From NCBI GenBank assembly GCA_026393275.1, contig JAPLAM010000091.1:1-57753 (forward strand): a stretch of 57,753 nucleotides of DNA, given 5' to 3'. This stretch comes from Arthrobacter sp. GTDB taxonomy: Bacteria; Actinomycetota; Actinomycetes; Actinomycetales; Micrococcaceae. The translations under genes and the position numbers were made by a program. Position 1 is the first letter of the stretch. Every line of letters begins with the position of its first letter. The notes below the pieces were generated by a model. That model made no database searches, was not told where the DNA came from, and saw nothing but the letters and a program-made list of their open reading frames with translations. Below, in pieces: positions 8,799 to 16,923 of the stretch.

Positions 8799-9476
8799 CT
8801 ACTGTCCGTTCTTCATCGTTGTGGCGGCTTCGTTGGGCCGCGGTATTGCTGCAAATCTATCAAGCGGCCAGATGATCTGTACCGGCCGGCCGATGATGCG
8901 GTCCAGCGGGACCATTCCGCCGCCGGGCGCGCCCAGCAGGCTGCGGGAATCAGCCGACTTGGACCGGTGGTCCCCCATGAGCCAAAGCCGGCCGTCCGGG
9001 ACAATCACGCTGAACTTTAACTGGCTGGGGGCATCGCCCTCATAGAGATAGGGTTCCTGAACTTGCTGGCCGTTGACTGTGAGTCGGCTGTCCGCGTCGC
9101 AACAGACCACGTGGTCGCCGGGCAGGCCGATGACGCGTTTGACGTAGGTCGTGTCGCTGCCGGTCAGGCCCAGCCAGTGGCCGGCGCCGGCCAGAAGGTC
9201 GGCCGCCGGGCCGTTGCCGCTGTTGAGCGGGGCGAAGGAACCACGGCCGTCGAATACCACGACGTCGCCGCGGCGGACCGGTTCGCCCGCGAAGCCGGTG
9301 CGGGAAACGACGATCCTGTCCCCGTCGCGCAGCAGCGGCTCCATCGACGCCGACGGGATGAAGTAGACATCCAGCCAGAGGGAGCGGACCAGGCCGCTGA
9401 TGATGACGGCGAGGACCAGCCCCAGAAGCGCAAAACGCCAGCCCAGTTTCCTGGGCCGGCGTTTTGTCTGTTCCAT
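8799..9476 (-). CDS. lepB: Signal peptidase I, second paralogue
   Basis: 225-residue signal peptidase I with a short basic N-terminus, one membrane segment (about 14-36), Ser44 in IPSASM and Lys113 in [10 protein letters not shown], and MGDHRSKSADSR near the C-terminus. ATG 9476 is chosen because AGAGGA lies eight bases upstream; the frame is open well into rplS, but that part is a shadow. Compared with its neighbour, it lacks the long proline-rich N-terminal tail, so the two may differ in substrate preference or partners (inference). Confidence 0.94.
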   Translation of the reverse strand: MEQTKRRPRKLGWRFALLGLVLAVIISGLVRSLWLDVYFIPSASMEPLLRDGDRIVVSRTGFAGEPVRRGDVVVFDGRGSFAPLNSGNGPAADLLAGAGHWLGLTGSDTTYVKRVIGLPGDHVVCCDADSRLTVNGQQVQEPYLYEGDAPSQLKFSVIVPDGRLWLMGDHRSKSADSRSLLGAPGGGMVPLDRIIGRPVQIIWPLDRFAAIPRPNEAATTMKNGQ

Positions 9477-9579
9477 GATCCGTGTCCTCTGGCGCTCTTC
9501 TAAATTGAACAGCGCAGTGGCGGCTGGTCGCGGCGCATGCCGGGACCTGTCCGTGGATCCGCTGGGAAGTCCGGAGGAC

Positions 9580-9939
9580 TTACTTGGCGGGCTGGAAGTC
9601 GCGCTTTTCCTTGATCTTCGCAGCCTTACCACGCAGGTTACGCATGTAGTAAAGCTTGGCGCGGCGCACGTCACCCTTGGAGACGAGCTCGATCTTGTCG
9701 AGGATCGGGGAGTGTACCGGGAAGGTACGCTCCACGCCGACGCCGAAGGAGACCTTGCGGACGGTGAAGGTTTCGCGGACGCCGTCGCCCTGGCGGCCCA
9801 GGACGAAGCCCTGGAAGACCTGGACACGGGAGTTCTTGCCTTCGATGATGTTCACGTGCACCTTGATGGTGTCACCCGCGCGGAACTCGGGAACATCGTT
9901 GCGCAGCGAGGCTGCGTCTACGGAATCGAGGATATGCAT
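9580..9939 (-). CDS. rplS: 50S ribosomal protein L19
   Basis: 119-residue L19, which sits at the 30S-50S interface. ATG 9939 gives [13 protein letters not shown] and has AGGAG seven to eight bases upstream. Conserved segments include [13 protein letters not shown] and the C-terminal [20 protein letters not shown]. It is downstream of trmD, separated by a 249-base gap, as expected for the rpsP-rimM-trmD-rplS group. Confidence 0.97.
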   Translation of the reverse strand: MHILDSVDAASLRNDVPEFRAGDTIKVHVNIIEGKNSRVQVFQGFVLGRQGDGVRETFTVRKVSFGVGVERTFPVHSPILDKIELVSKGDVRRAKLYYMRNLRGKAAKIKEKRDFQPAK

Positions 9940-10188
9940 TGATCCACTCCTGGTGAACGCCACAGGTCATTCACGTTGGGTCACGGCGGCCAAGCCCGGG
10001 CGCCGTAGCGCACCGGAAATTCCCGCCGAAAGTTTTGTCGTTCCGGTTCCGTCAGGAATTGACGGGGCCGGGGTGCCGCTGTTGGTGACGCTCCCCCTGT
10101 GGCAGGTTCGCGACCCAGCAGGCACAAGGACTAATTTTGCCACATTCCGGGGTGTTTTGGTGAATTGGCTGTGGCGGATCGGGTTAGC
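9940..10188. other. Long gap between trmD and rplS
   Basis: These 249 bases separate two genes that are usually closely spaced in one operon. The gap could hold a separate rplS promoter or a leader RNA. A six-pair hairpin, CCGTCA-GGAAT-TGACGG (10060-10076), is the clearest structure. I do not see a well-spaced -35/-10 pair and cannot assign a known leader family. Confidence 0.35.
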
Positions 10189-11007
10189 TCAGGCGTCCGG
10201 GCGGCGCTGGAGCCGGCCGTCGACGACGTCGTACCCGAGTTCCCCGAACGCTGTGCGGTCCGCGCGGGGCAGTTTGCCGGCGTCGAATACGTCGAGCAGG
10301 TCCGGGCGGCGTTCAGCGGTCCGCCGGTATTGTTCGTGCCGCCGCCACTGCGCGATCTTGCCGTGGTTTCCGCTCAGCAGCACGGCGGGGACCTCGCGGT
10401 CCCGCCAGCTGGAGGGCTTCGTGTAGACCGGATATTCCAGCAGGCCGTCGGAGTGCGATTCCTCCACGAGCGACTCGGGGTTGCCGACGACGCCGGGCAG
10501 CAGGCGCCCCACGGCCTCGACCATGGCCAGCACGGCCACCTCGCCGCCGTTCAGGACGTAGTCGCCCAGGCTCATGGGCCGGACGGTGAAGTGGTCCGCG
10601 GCCCAGTCCAGGACGCGTTCGTCGATGCCCTCGTAGCGTCCGCAGGCGAAGACCAGCTGGTCCTCGTCCGCGAGTTCGTGCGCAATCGCCTGGCTGAAGC
10701 GCTCCCCGGCCGGGGACGGAACGATCAGCACCGGCTTGCGGCTCTCGTCGGCGGCTTCCCCGGCGGACCCCGTGGGCGCCGCCTCGGCGACGGCGGCCAG
10801 CGCCTGCGCCCAAGGTTCGGGCTTCATTACCATGCCGGCGCCGCCGCCGTAGGGGGTGTCGTCCACCGTGCGGTGCCGGTCCGTGGTGAAGTCACGGAGG
10901 TCGTGGACGTTCAGTTCGAGCAGCCCGTCCTGGCGCGCCTTCCCGATGAGGGAGAGCTCCAGGGGTGCCAGGTACTCGGGAAAGATGCTGACGACGTCGA
11001 TCCGCAT
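10189..11007 (-). CDS. trmD: tRNA (guanine-N1)-methyltransferase TrmD
   Basis: 272-residue SPOUT-fold enzyme that methylates G37 next to the anticodon of tRNAs, preventing +1 frameshifting, with SAM as donor. It begins [12 protein letters not shown]. The knotted SAM site is seen in [11 protein letters not shown] and [11 protein letters not shown], with [13 protein letters not shown] upstream. Length is slightly above the usual 240-250 because of a C-terminal extension. It starts one base after the rimM stop, consistent with one transcript. Confidence 0.96.
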   Translation of the reverse strand: MRIDVVSIFPEYLAPLELSLIGKARQDGLLELNVHDLRDFTTDRHRTVDDTPYGGGAGMVMKPEPWAQALAAVAEAAPTGSAGEAADESRKPVLIVPSPAGERFSQAIAHELADEDQLVFACGRYEGIDERVLDWAADHFTVRPMSLGDYVLNGGEVAVLAMVEAVGRLLPGVVGNPESLVEESHSDGLLEYPVYTKPSSWRDREVPAVLLSGNHGKIAQWRRHEQYRRTAERRPDLLDVFDAGKLPRADRTAFGELGYDVVDGRLQRRPDA

Positions 11008-11008
11008 C

Positions 11009-11614
11009 TCAGGCGCGGTCCCCGTCGCCAGTGTCGGTACCCTCGGCGTCGGCTTCAGTGTCAGTACCCTCGGCGTCGCCGTCGTCGGGGGTGGCTCCGG
11101 GCTCGGTGTTGACGTCGAAGAGTCCGGCCGGCGGGGTGACGAGGACGTACTTTTCGGCGATATTGACCTCGGGGACGATCTGCTCCACGAACGGGATCAG
11201 GATTTCCTTTCCGTCCTGGTCAGTCACCACCAGCAGGTCCTGGACCGGCAGGGTGTGCAGTCCGGAGACCTTGCCGACCACGGTGTCCCCGACCCGGACG
11301 TCCAGGCCCACGAGCTCGTGCTCGTACCAGCCCTCGTCGTCGTCGTCCGCGTCCAGTTCCTCGGTCTCGATGAAGAGCTTGGCGCCGCGAAGGGCTTCCG
11401 CGTCGTTGCGGGTCTCCACTTCCTCGAAGGCCAGCAGCAGGATGTCCTTGTTCCAGCGGGCGCTCTCCACGGTCAGCGGGCCGGCCGAGGCGGGTTCCAC
11501 CACGAACTGGGTGCCGGGAACAAAGCGGTCACCGGGTGCATCCGTGAGCACCTGGACGGTCACTTCGCCGCGGATGCCGTGGGGCTTGCCGATTCGTGCC
11601 ACCTGAAGCTGCAT
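11009..11614 (-). CDS. rimM: Ribosome maturation factor RimM
   Basis: 201-residue factor that binds S19 and helps assemble the 30S head. The N-terminal RimM domain (about 1-85, beginning [17 protein letters not shown]) is followed by a PRC-barrel (about 95-165, with [12 protein letters not shown]). The last 35 residues are an acidic tail rich in Asp, Glu, Gly and Thr that contains DAEGTDT twice, caused by a 27-base tandem duplication in the DNA. A strong terminator stands upstream, between this gene and khpA. Confidence 0.94.
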   Translation of the reverse strand: MQLQVARIGKPHGIRGEVTVQVLTDAPGDRFVPGTQFVVEPASAGPLTVESARWNKDILLLAFEEVETRNDAEALRGAKLFIETEELDADDDDEGWYEHELVGLDVRVGDTVVGKVSGLHTLPVQDLLVVTDQDGKEILIPFVEQIVPEVNIAEKYVLVTPPAGLFDVNTEPGATPDDGDAEGTDTEADAEGTDTGDGDRA

Positions 11615-11675
11615 TGTTCCTCTGTTCGGATTGTCTTGAAGTCTGGGGTTTGCTGGCGCGCTTAGTGCGCAAAAC

Positions 11676-11716
11676 AGTCCGGCCCCTCCACCATAAGCTG
11701 GTGGAGGGGCCGGACT
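11676..11716 (-). terminator. Terminator-like hairpin between khpA and rimM
   Basis: Perfect 17-base arms (11676-11692 and 11700-11716) enclose a 7-base loop. In the minus direction the GC-rich stem is followed by GTTTTG, a short U-run. It lies after the khpA stop and about 60 bases before the rimM start, in the middle of an otherwise collinear ribosomal operon. It could reduce read-through so that rimM-trmD are made at lower levels than S16. Confidence 0.8.
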
Positions 11717-11739
11717 AAAGACAAGTAATGCTGGCTGCG

Positions 11740-11982
11740 CTACCGGCGGCGGTCGGTGTCGACGACGTCGACCCTGACCGGCTCACCGTCGGCCAGCGCC
11801 GCCACCACAGTGCGCAAGGCGCGTGCGGTGCGGCCCTGGCGTCCGATCACCCGTCCGAGGTCGTCCTGATGAACGCGCACCTCAAGGGTGTCCCCGCGGC
11901 GGTTGTTCTTCGCACTGACCTTGACGTCCTCGGGGCTGTCAACAATCCCGCGGACCAGGTGTTCGAGCGCTTCTGCCAGCAA
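11740..11982 (-). CDS. KH-domain RNA-binding protein KhpA
   Basis: 80-residue single KH domain protein. The GxxG loop is visible in GRVIGRQGRTARALR. KhpA proteins bind RNA, often together with KhpB/Jag, and influence cell division and envelope homeostasis in Gram-positive bacteria. It starts one base after the rpsP stop, the standard position for this gene, and is followed by a strong hairpin. Confidence 0.92.
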   Translation of the reverse strand: MLAEALEHLVRGIVDSPEDVKVSAKNNRRGDTLEVRVHQDDLGRVIGRQGRTARALRTVVAALADGEPVRVDVVDTDRRR

Positions 11983-11983
11983 G

Positions 11984-12397
11984 TTACTCAGCCTCGGTGG
12001 TCTCTGCTTCGGCGGGGGCCTCGGCGTCGTCCTTCTTTGCCTTCTTGGTGATGGCTTCCGGGATGATCACGGAACCCTTTTCCGGGGCAACGAAGGCGGC
12101 CTTGGGAGCCTTGGTCTTCAAGGTGCCCTCCTGGCCGGGGAGACCCTTGAACTTCTGCCAGTCACCGGTGATCTTCAGGATCGCGGCAACCTGCTCGGAC
12201 GGCTGTGCGCCGACGCCGAGCCAGTACTGGGCACGTTCCGTGTCGACCTCGATGTACGAGGGCTCTTCGGTCGGGTGGTACTTGCCGATCTCTTCGATGG
12301 CACGGCCGTCACGCTTGGAGCGTGCGTCCATGACGACGATGCGGTAGTACGGTGCGCGCATCTTGCCAAAGCGCTTAAGGCGAATCTTTACGGCCAC
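11984..12397 (-). CDS. rpsP: 30S ribosomal protein S16
   Basis: 137-residue S16 of the small subunit. GTG 12397 gives the universal start [14 protein letters not shown]; an AGGAG lies 11 bases upstream, a little far, but an in-frame GTG four codons earlier would break the conserved N-terminus. The core ends near residue 85. A long tail rich in Lys, then Ala and Glu ([15 protein letters not shown]) is typical of Actinobacteria. It is the first gene of the rpsP-khpA-rimM-trmD group. Confidence 0.96.
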   Translation of the reverse strand: MAVKIRLKRFGKMRAPYYRIVVMDARSKRDGRAIEEIGKYHPTEEPSYIEVDTERAQYWLGVGAQPSEQVAAILKITGDWQKFKGLPGQEGTLKTKAPKAAFVAPEKGSVIIPEAITKKAKKDDAEAPAEAETTEAE

Positions 12398-12531
12398 TTT
12401 TGTGGTCACTCCTGTTTCTGAAACGGGGTCGAGCCCGGCGTTCTGCACCCGTGGGGCGGGCCGTACTAGGGGGTTCTAAAGGACAGGATCCGGACGCGGA
12501 GAGAGGGGCCACGCGGATCGAGTACCTGTTC

Positions 12532-12560
12532 ATTGTGCCAGATCACCGCGCGGATTTCGA
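12532..12560 (-). promoter_or_regulatory. Candidate promoter of the rpsP operon
   Basis: On the minus strand, TCGAAA (12560-12555) and CACAAT (12537-12532) stand 17 bases apart, each matching the sigma-70-type consensus at four of six positions. It would give an untranslated leader of about 125 bases before the rpsP GTG. Confidence 0.45.
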
Positions 12561-12617
12561 CTTGACACCCGCGGCCGGGGTCTTCAGGCACATTTTGGCG
12601 GCACCGATTGGTGGGCG

Positions 12618-13055
12618 TCAGGACGTCCAGACGTAGAGCCCGGCCTTGGTGGCTGGGTCCACGCCGGCGGCCAGCTCGGCCAGCTGCCGGACGTACTGCG
12701 CGGCCTGCTCGGCACCGAAGGGCATGTCCTCCTCGGCGGCCCAGCCCTCGGCGACGTCGGTCAGGACGTCACCCTCGCCTTCGGTCTCGTAGCTGAGCAG
12801 GTCCGCCAGGGCCCGGACCATAGCGGCCGGAACGCCCAGCAGCGAGTCGCTGGCCACGTCGACCATGGCGAGCTCATAGTCGGCACCCGCGGCATGTACG
12901 GCGGTACCGGCCAGGTCGCCGAGCCGCTCGACTTCGAAGTCGCTGATGTCCGGAATCCGGACGGCACCCGCGGCTGCTGCGGCGCCGCTGTCGAGGGCAG
13001 CCGCACGCTTGAGGGCGGCGTCATGGGTGGCGACGAAGATTTCAGTAAATCCCAA
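12618..13055 (-). CDS. Conserved hypothetical protein, function unknown
   Basis: I do not recognise the family. TTG 13055 is chosen as start because AGGAG lies seven bases before it; the in-frame ATG five codons upstream overlaps that ribosome-binding site. The 145-residue product begins LGFTEIFVATHDAALKRAAAL, is acidic and alanine-rich, and has no signal peptide or membrane segment. The composition looks alpha/beta and soluble. It lies between the rpsP promoter region and a repeat-filled gap, so its expression probably depends on a promoter in or near the repeats. Confidence 0.75.
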   Translation of the reverse strand: MGFTEIFVATHDAALKRAAALDSGAAAAAGAVRIPDISDFEVERLGDLAGTAVHAAGADYELAMVDVASDSLLGVPAAMVRALADLLSYETEGEGDVLTDVAEGWAAEEDMPFGAEQAAQYVRQLAELAAGVDPATKAGLYVWTS

Positions 13056-13172
13056 GGAAGTGCTCCTCATGAAAGGTGGGTCTGGCGTCGTACCGGCGGC
13101 CGCACTGCAGGCAAGAGCCTGCGGCGGCCGTCTGGTTTCAGCCTAGCCCAGCCGGGAGGTGCGTTCAGACTT

Positions 13173-13482
13173 GGACATGCCCTCCGTTGAGCCGACGCGC
13201 AGCCCCGCTTGGTCGCTCCTCCAGGGGGACATGCCCTCCCCCGGCCGTGAGCAATGGACATATAGGTACTATGTCCAGTCATGGCCACGAAGACTGGGCA
13301 TGTCCGGCGTCCCGGTCAGCGACAAATGGACATGTCCCCCGTTAGGCCGACGCGCGGCCCCGCTTGGTCGCTCCTCCAGGGGGACATGCCCTCCCCCGGC
13401 CGTGAGCGATGGACATATGGGCACTATGTCCAGTCCTGGCCACGAAGACTGGGCATGTCCGGCGTTCCGGTCAGGGACAAAC
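13173..13482. repeat. Two tandem copies of a 155-bp structured repeat
   Basis: Unit 1 is 13173-13327 and unit 2 is 13328-13482, about 90 percent identical by eye. Each holds five GGACAT or ATGTCC half-sites. In unit 1 they nest: GGACATGCCC (13227-13236) pairs with GGGCATGTCC (13297-13306), GGCCGTGA (13243-13250) pairs with TCATGGCC (13279-13286) with one G-T pair, and GGACATA (13256-13262) pairs with TATGTCC (13270-13276) around a 7-base loop. Unit 2 opens with the perfect palindrome GGACATGTCC. The array fills most of the 449-base gap 13056-13504, where I see no gene. It could be a REP or MITE-like element, a protein-binding array or a structured transcript. Confidence 0.85.
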
Positions 13483-13504
13483 CCTGCACCGCCGCACCCG
13501 GGCA

Positions 13505-14380
13505 TCAGCGAACGGCTACGCGGATCCGGTTGCGCCACGGATCGTCGAAGCGCAGCTCGGCACCGGTGTGGTGGGACTGGACTCCGGCGGTCCTGAGGCG
13601 GTCCGCAAGGGCGCCGACGTCGTCGCCGGACGGTACTTCGATCAGGACCTCGCCGAGGCCCAGGGTGTCGTGGCGGGGTCCGGCGCCGCGGCTGTTCCAG
13701 ACGTTCATGGCCATGTGGTGGTGGTAGCCGCCGGCGGACACGAACAGCGCCTGGCCGTGCCAGCCGGCGGTCTTCTCGAAGCCGAGTGTGCCGACGTAGA
13801 AGTCCTGGGCGGACTGCACGTCGCCGACCTGCAGGTGGATGTGGCCGACGCCGGCGTCGGACTGCCGCTGACCGGCCAGCGACGCTTCGGTGAGGTGCTG
13901 CTCAAGGTAGCGCTGCGGTGGCAGGGCGAGGCTGTCCATCACGACGTTGCCGCCTTCCCAGGACCAGGCGTCGCGGGGACGGTCCCAGTAGAGCTCGATG
14001 CCGTTGCCCTCAGGGTCATTGAAGTAGAAGGCCTCGCTGACGAGGTGGTCCGCGCTGCCGGTGAAGGATTGCGGCTCGTACTGGGCCGCAGTGGCTACGG
14101 TGGCGGCCAGGGCGGGCTGGTCCTCGAAAAGCAGCGCAGTGTGGAACAGCCCGGCCTCGCCGCGCGAGGGAAGGCTTAGTCCGGGAGCCGGGGCAAGGTG
14201 GACCAGCGGCTTCTGCTTGCGTCCAAGGTATAGCCCGCCGTCCTGCTCGGCCACGATGTCGAGGCCCAGGGCGCGCTGGTAGTAGTCGGTCATGAGCTTC
14301 ATGTCGCCGACCTTGAGCATCACGGTGCCCATGGTGAGTTCAGCGGGAAGAAGATCCTGGGTGCTGGCTTCTGCTGTCAT
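13505..14380 (-). CDS. VOC-family ring-cleavage dioxygenase (CatE-like)
   Basis: 291-residue protein with two vicinal-oxygen-chelate repeats (about 15-135 and 175-290). A metal triad fits His182 (GHIHLQVGD), a His in YHHHMAMN (220-222) and Glu248 (VLIEVP), all in the second repeat, as in catechol 2,3-dioxygenase and hydroquinone dioxygenases of the CatE/MhqO type. Such enzymes open aromatic diols with oxygen and Fe(II), often in quinone detoxification; the real substrate cannot be read from sequence. An imperfect palindrome about 60 bases upstream may be a regulator site. Confidence 0.85.
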   Translation of the reverse strand: MTAEASTQDLLPAELTMGTVMLKVGDMKLMTDYYQRALGLDIVAEQDGGLYLGRKQKPLVHLAPAPGLSLPSRGEAGLFHTALLFEDQPALAATVATAAQYEPQSFTGSADHLVSEAFYFNDPEGNGIELYWDRPRDAWSWEGGNVVMDSLALPPQRYLEQHLTEASLAGQRQSDAGVGHIHLQVGDVQSAQDFYVGTLGFEKTAGWHGQALFVSAGGYHHHMAMNVWNSRGAGPRHDTLGLGEVLIEVPSGDDVGALADRLRTAGVQSHHTGAELRFDDPWRNRIRVAVR

Positions 14381-14440
14381 CGAAACGCTCCAGTGGTTTT
14401 CCGGCCTCCGACCCTCGGCGACCCTGTGTACAGTACTAAA

Positions 14441-14460
14441 TTACTTGAAGGTTCAATTTA
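14441..14460. promoter_or_regulatory. Palindromic operator candidate upstream of the dioxygenase gene
   Basis: The AT-rich stretch contains TTGAA-GG-TTCAA (14445-14456) in a wider imperfect dyad. It stands out in the high-GC surroundings and overlaps the end of the amidohydrolase gene. MarR-type regulators of quinone-responsive dioxygenases often use sites of this size. No such regulator is adjacent. Confidence 0.35.
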
Positions 14461-15565
14461 TTCCTAAGGTGCCAGGGTGCTCCGGAAAGACCAGTTCACC
14501 GCGCAGCACGATGTTCCTCAGGTCCCGCAGGGTGCCGAGATTCCTGCGTGGATCCTCGCCGCAGACCAGCACGTCGGCACTGGCGCCTTCCGTGATTGCT
14601 TCCGCGCCGAGCCAGTCGCGGGCGGCCCAGGCGCCGGCGTCGAGCGCGGCCCCGGCCGGGAGCCCGGCAGCGTGGAGCGCCTCCAGTTCGTCGACGATGC
14701 GTCCGTGGTGGATTACGCTGCCCGCGTCTGTTCCGGCGTAGATGGTCACCCCGGCTTCAAACGCTTCGAGAATCCGTTCGGCCCGGCGATCCCAGAGCGA
14801 GCGCATGTGGGCGGCGTAGCGCGGGAACTTCGCTTCGGCTTGGGCTGCAATGTCAGGGAAGGTGGCGATGTTGATCAGCGTGGGCACGATCGGAACGCCC
14901 TGCTCTGCGAAGCGGGAAAGGTGGCGAGGGAGCAGCCCGGTTCCATGTTCGATGCAGTCGATGCTGGCGTCGAGCATGTCGTCGAGGGTGTCCTCCGCGA
15001 AGCAATGCGCCGTGACCCTGGCACCTTCATCATGGGCCGCCTGGACAGCGTCCTTGATGTTCGACGCCGGGAAGCTGGCGGCGAGGTCGCCGGCGTCGCG
15101 GTCGATCCAGTCCCCCACCAGCTTGACCCAGCCGTCGCCGGCGCGGGCCTGCTTGCGGACGGCTTCCACGAGGTCCTCGGGTTCCACCTCGACGGCCAGG
15201 CCGCGGAGATACCGGCGCGTCCTCGCGATGTGCCGGCCAGCGCGGATGATGCGTGGCAGCTCGCTCCGCTGCTGGATCCACCGGGTGTCATGGACGGCCC
15301 CGGCGTCGCGGACCAGCAGGGTTCCGGCGTCACGGTCCGTCCGGGCCTGGTCCTCGGCGACTTGTTCCGGGACGTCCCCGCCGGGTCCGAGCCCGATGTG
15401 GCAGTGCGCATCGACCAGCCCCGGGATCACCCAGCCGTCCAGGACGTGGTTGGGTGCAGCGGGGGGACGGTGGAACGTCAGCCGGCCGTCGACGGCCCAG
15501 AGTCCGCGGTGTTCCCTGGCGGGTCCGGTGAGGACGGTGCCGCTGAACTCGATGATGTTACCCAT
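14453..15565 (-). CDS. Imidazolonepropionase-like amidohydrolase
   Basis: 370-residue metal-dependent hydrolase of the amidohydrolase superfamily. The metal site is seen as His54 and His56 in GLVDAHCHIG, a Lys in GWVKLVGDW (probably carboxylated), His in VTAHCF and IEHGTG, and Asp in AGTDAGS. The N- and C-terminal strands form the usual small beta-sandwich. Related proteins include prolidase-like and imidazolonepropionase-like enzymes; the substrate is unknown. It is followed downstream by the dioxygenase gene after 72 bases and begins three bases after the GNAT gene ends. Confidence 0.88.
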   Translation of the reverse strand: MGNIIEFSGTVLTGPAREHRGLWAVDGRLTFHRPPAAPNHVLDGWVIPGLVDAHCHIGLGPGGDVPEQVAEDQARTDRDAGTLLVRDAGAVHDTRWIQQRSELPRIIRAGRHIARTRRYLRGLAVEVEPEDLVEAVRKQARAGDGWVKLVGDWIDRDAGDLAASFPASNIKDAVQAAHDEGARVTAHCFAEDTLDDMLDASIDCIEHGTGLLPRHLSRFAEQGVPIVPTLINIATFPDIAAQAEAKFPRYAAHMRSLWDRRAERILEAFEAGVTIYAGTDAGSVIHHGRIVDELEALHAAGLPAGAALDAGAWAARDWLGAEAITEGASADVLVCGEDPRRNLGTLRDLRNIVLRGELVFPEHPGTLGIN

Positions 15566-15568
15566 GGC

Positions 15569-16057
15569 CTAAAGCCTAAGCCGCATGGCTATCCGCGGAC
15601 CCAATTCATCTAGCCCCAACTGCGCTTCGTGCGCCCGCAAGGCCGCCAGTGCACCTCCGGGGCTTGCGACCGCTTCGAAGCCGCAGCTCGCGTAAAACGG
15701 TCCATTGAACGGAATATCCGCAAAGGTGCAAAGCGTCATCGATTCATACCCATGGGCCCGGGCCACGGCGATTGCTGCCTCAACGAGGGACCTTCCGATC
15801 CCGCGCCCGGCAAAGTCGGGATGCACCGAAAGTTGTTCCAGATGGGCTTGGCCGCCAACTTCATCGACACGCGCAAACCCTACGGGTGGAATTCCCGCAA
15901 CCAGGACATAGCGAGCTTCAACCGAGGTCGGAAGCTCCGAAGCCGGGAGCACCGGACACGCGAGCGCCGTCTCCAACAGGAGGTCGGCCGCGGCCTCGAT
16001 GACCGGCAGGGCCGCGAGGTCGTCCGGCGTCGCCGTCCTGATGCGCGGCGCAGCCAT
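15569..16057 (-). CDS. GNAT-family N-acetyltransferase
   Basis: 162-residue acetyltransferase. ATG 16057 begins MAAPRIRTATPDDL, the normal beta-1 strand of the fold. Motif A, the acetyl-CoA pyrophosphate loop, is LSVHPDFAGRGIGRSLVEAA; motif B follows at FYASCGFEAVASP. The acceptor is unknown. Its start is one base after the upstream alpha/beta hydrolase stop, and the amidohydrolase follows, so the three genes probably form one transcript. Confidence 0.88.
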   Translation of the reverse strand: MAAPRIRTATPDDLAALPVIEAAADLLLETALACPVLPASELPTSVEARYVLVAGIPPVGFARVDEVGGQAHLEQLSVHPDFAGRGIGRSLVEAAIAVARAHGYESMTLCTFADIPFNGPFYASCGFEAVASPGGALAALRAHEAQLGLDELGPRIAMRLRL

Positions 16058-16058
16058 T

Positions 16059-16808
16059 CTAGGAGGCCTGGGCGTGCCCGCTGCGGTTGACGTCGGCGAT
16101 GAAGGAGCGGATGGCGCGGTCGCCTTCCTTCGAATCCTGCGGCCGGTGTCCTCCGGGGGCGATGCGATGCAGGGCGCCCGTCTCCCGCAAATAGCCGGCA
16201 ATTTCCTCGTAGAGCGGCTCCCAACCGCCCGTGAGGACCAGGGTGGGCACGCCCGGGACGATCTGCAGCGGAGCTTCCCACGCCGGCGCCTGCAGCCTGA
16301 GCCGGTGCGCTTCCCGCCCGTCGTCGGCGGCCGGTGCGCCCACGGTGCCGCGGACCGGGGCGTGTGCGGCGAACACGCGGCGCACGAACTCGCGGTGGAA
16401 ATCCTCGTCGCTGAGGTTGTTGCGGACGTCGAAGAGGGGCTGCATGAGCGCCCGGTGCGCTGCGGTTGCCGGGAGTTCGGCCGTAAGGGAGAGGCAGGCG
16501 GGCTCCACCAGGGTGAGCGACCGGACCAGATCGGGACGTTCCACCGCCGCCATCATCGCCGCGATGGCGCCCTGGGAGTGCGCCACGACGTGGCCCCCGG
16601 CATCGCCGCGGCCGTCGTCGGCGAGGGCACGCAAGACAATGCCGGCGTCCGCCGCGAAGTCGGTTTCCAGCGGGTCGGCGACGGCGTCGAAGCCGTGCCG
16701 CCGCAGGAACAGGGCGTCATAGCTCAGGGCCATGCCATGCTGTTTCGGCCACGCCGCGGCGCCAAAGCTGCCGGCCCCGTGGACGAAGACTACGCGCTCC
16801 TTGAACAT
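16059..16808 (-). CDS. Alpha/beta hydrolase
   Basis: 249-residue alpha/beta-hydrolase fold protein. The oxyanion strand is VVFVHGAGSFG, the nucleophile elbow AHSQGA places Ser78, and a late His is in GGHRPQDS; the acid is probably in the segment around TGGWEPLYEE. No signal peptide is present. Esterase or lactonase activity is plausible but unproven. It is the first gene of a small-enzyme group (hydrolase, GNAT, amidohydrolase, perhaps the dioxygenase) that lies between ffh and the rpsP operon. Confidence 0.85.
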   Translation of the reverse strand: MFKERVVFVHGAGSFGAAAWPKQHGMALSYDALFLRRHGFDAVADPLETDFAADAGIVLRALADDGRGDAGGHVVAHSQGAIAAMMAAVERPDLVRSLTLVEPACLSLTAELPATAAHRALMQPLFDVRNNLSDEDFHREFVRRVFAAHAPVRGTVGAPAADDGREAHRLRLQAPAWEAPLQIVPGVPTLVLTGGWEPLYEEIAGYLRETGALHRIAPGGHRPQDSKEGDRAIRSFIADVNRSGHAQAS

Positions 16809-16923
16809 GTCCCAAGCCTATGGCACCGGCCCGGCATCCCGGCCGCCGACATACGGGTCACCGACGAGCTGGTCATAGACACGCTGCTCATGATCACGCC
16901 GTCGGCAACCATCTTGGCTTCCG

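Noticed and set aside
13173..13482. CRISPR array
   Set aside because: Only two long contiguous units with no unique spacers and no cas genes.
13159..13596. Plus-strand open frames inside the 155-bp repeats
   Set aside because: They exist because the repeat is carried in open frames; no ribosome-binding site, no family, and they run into the dioxygenase gene on the other strand.
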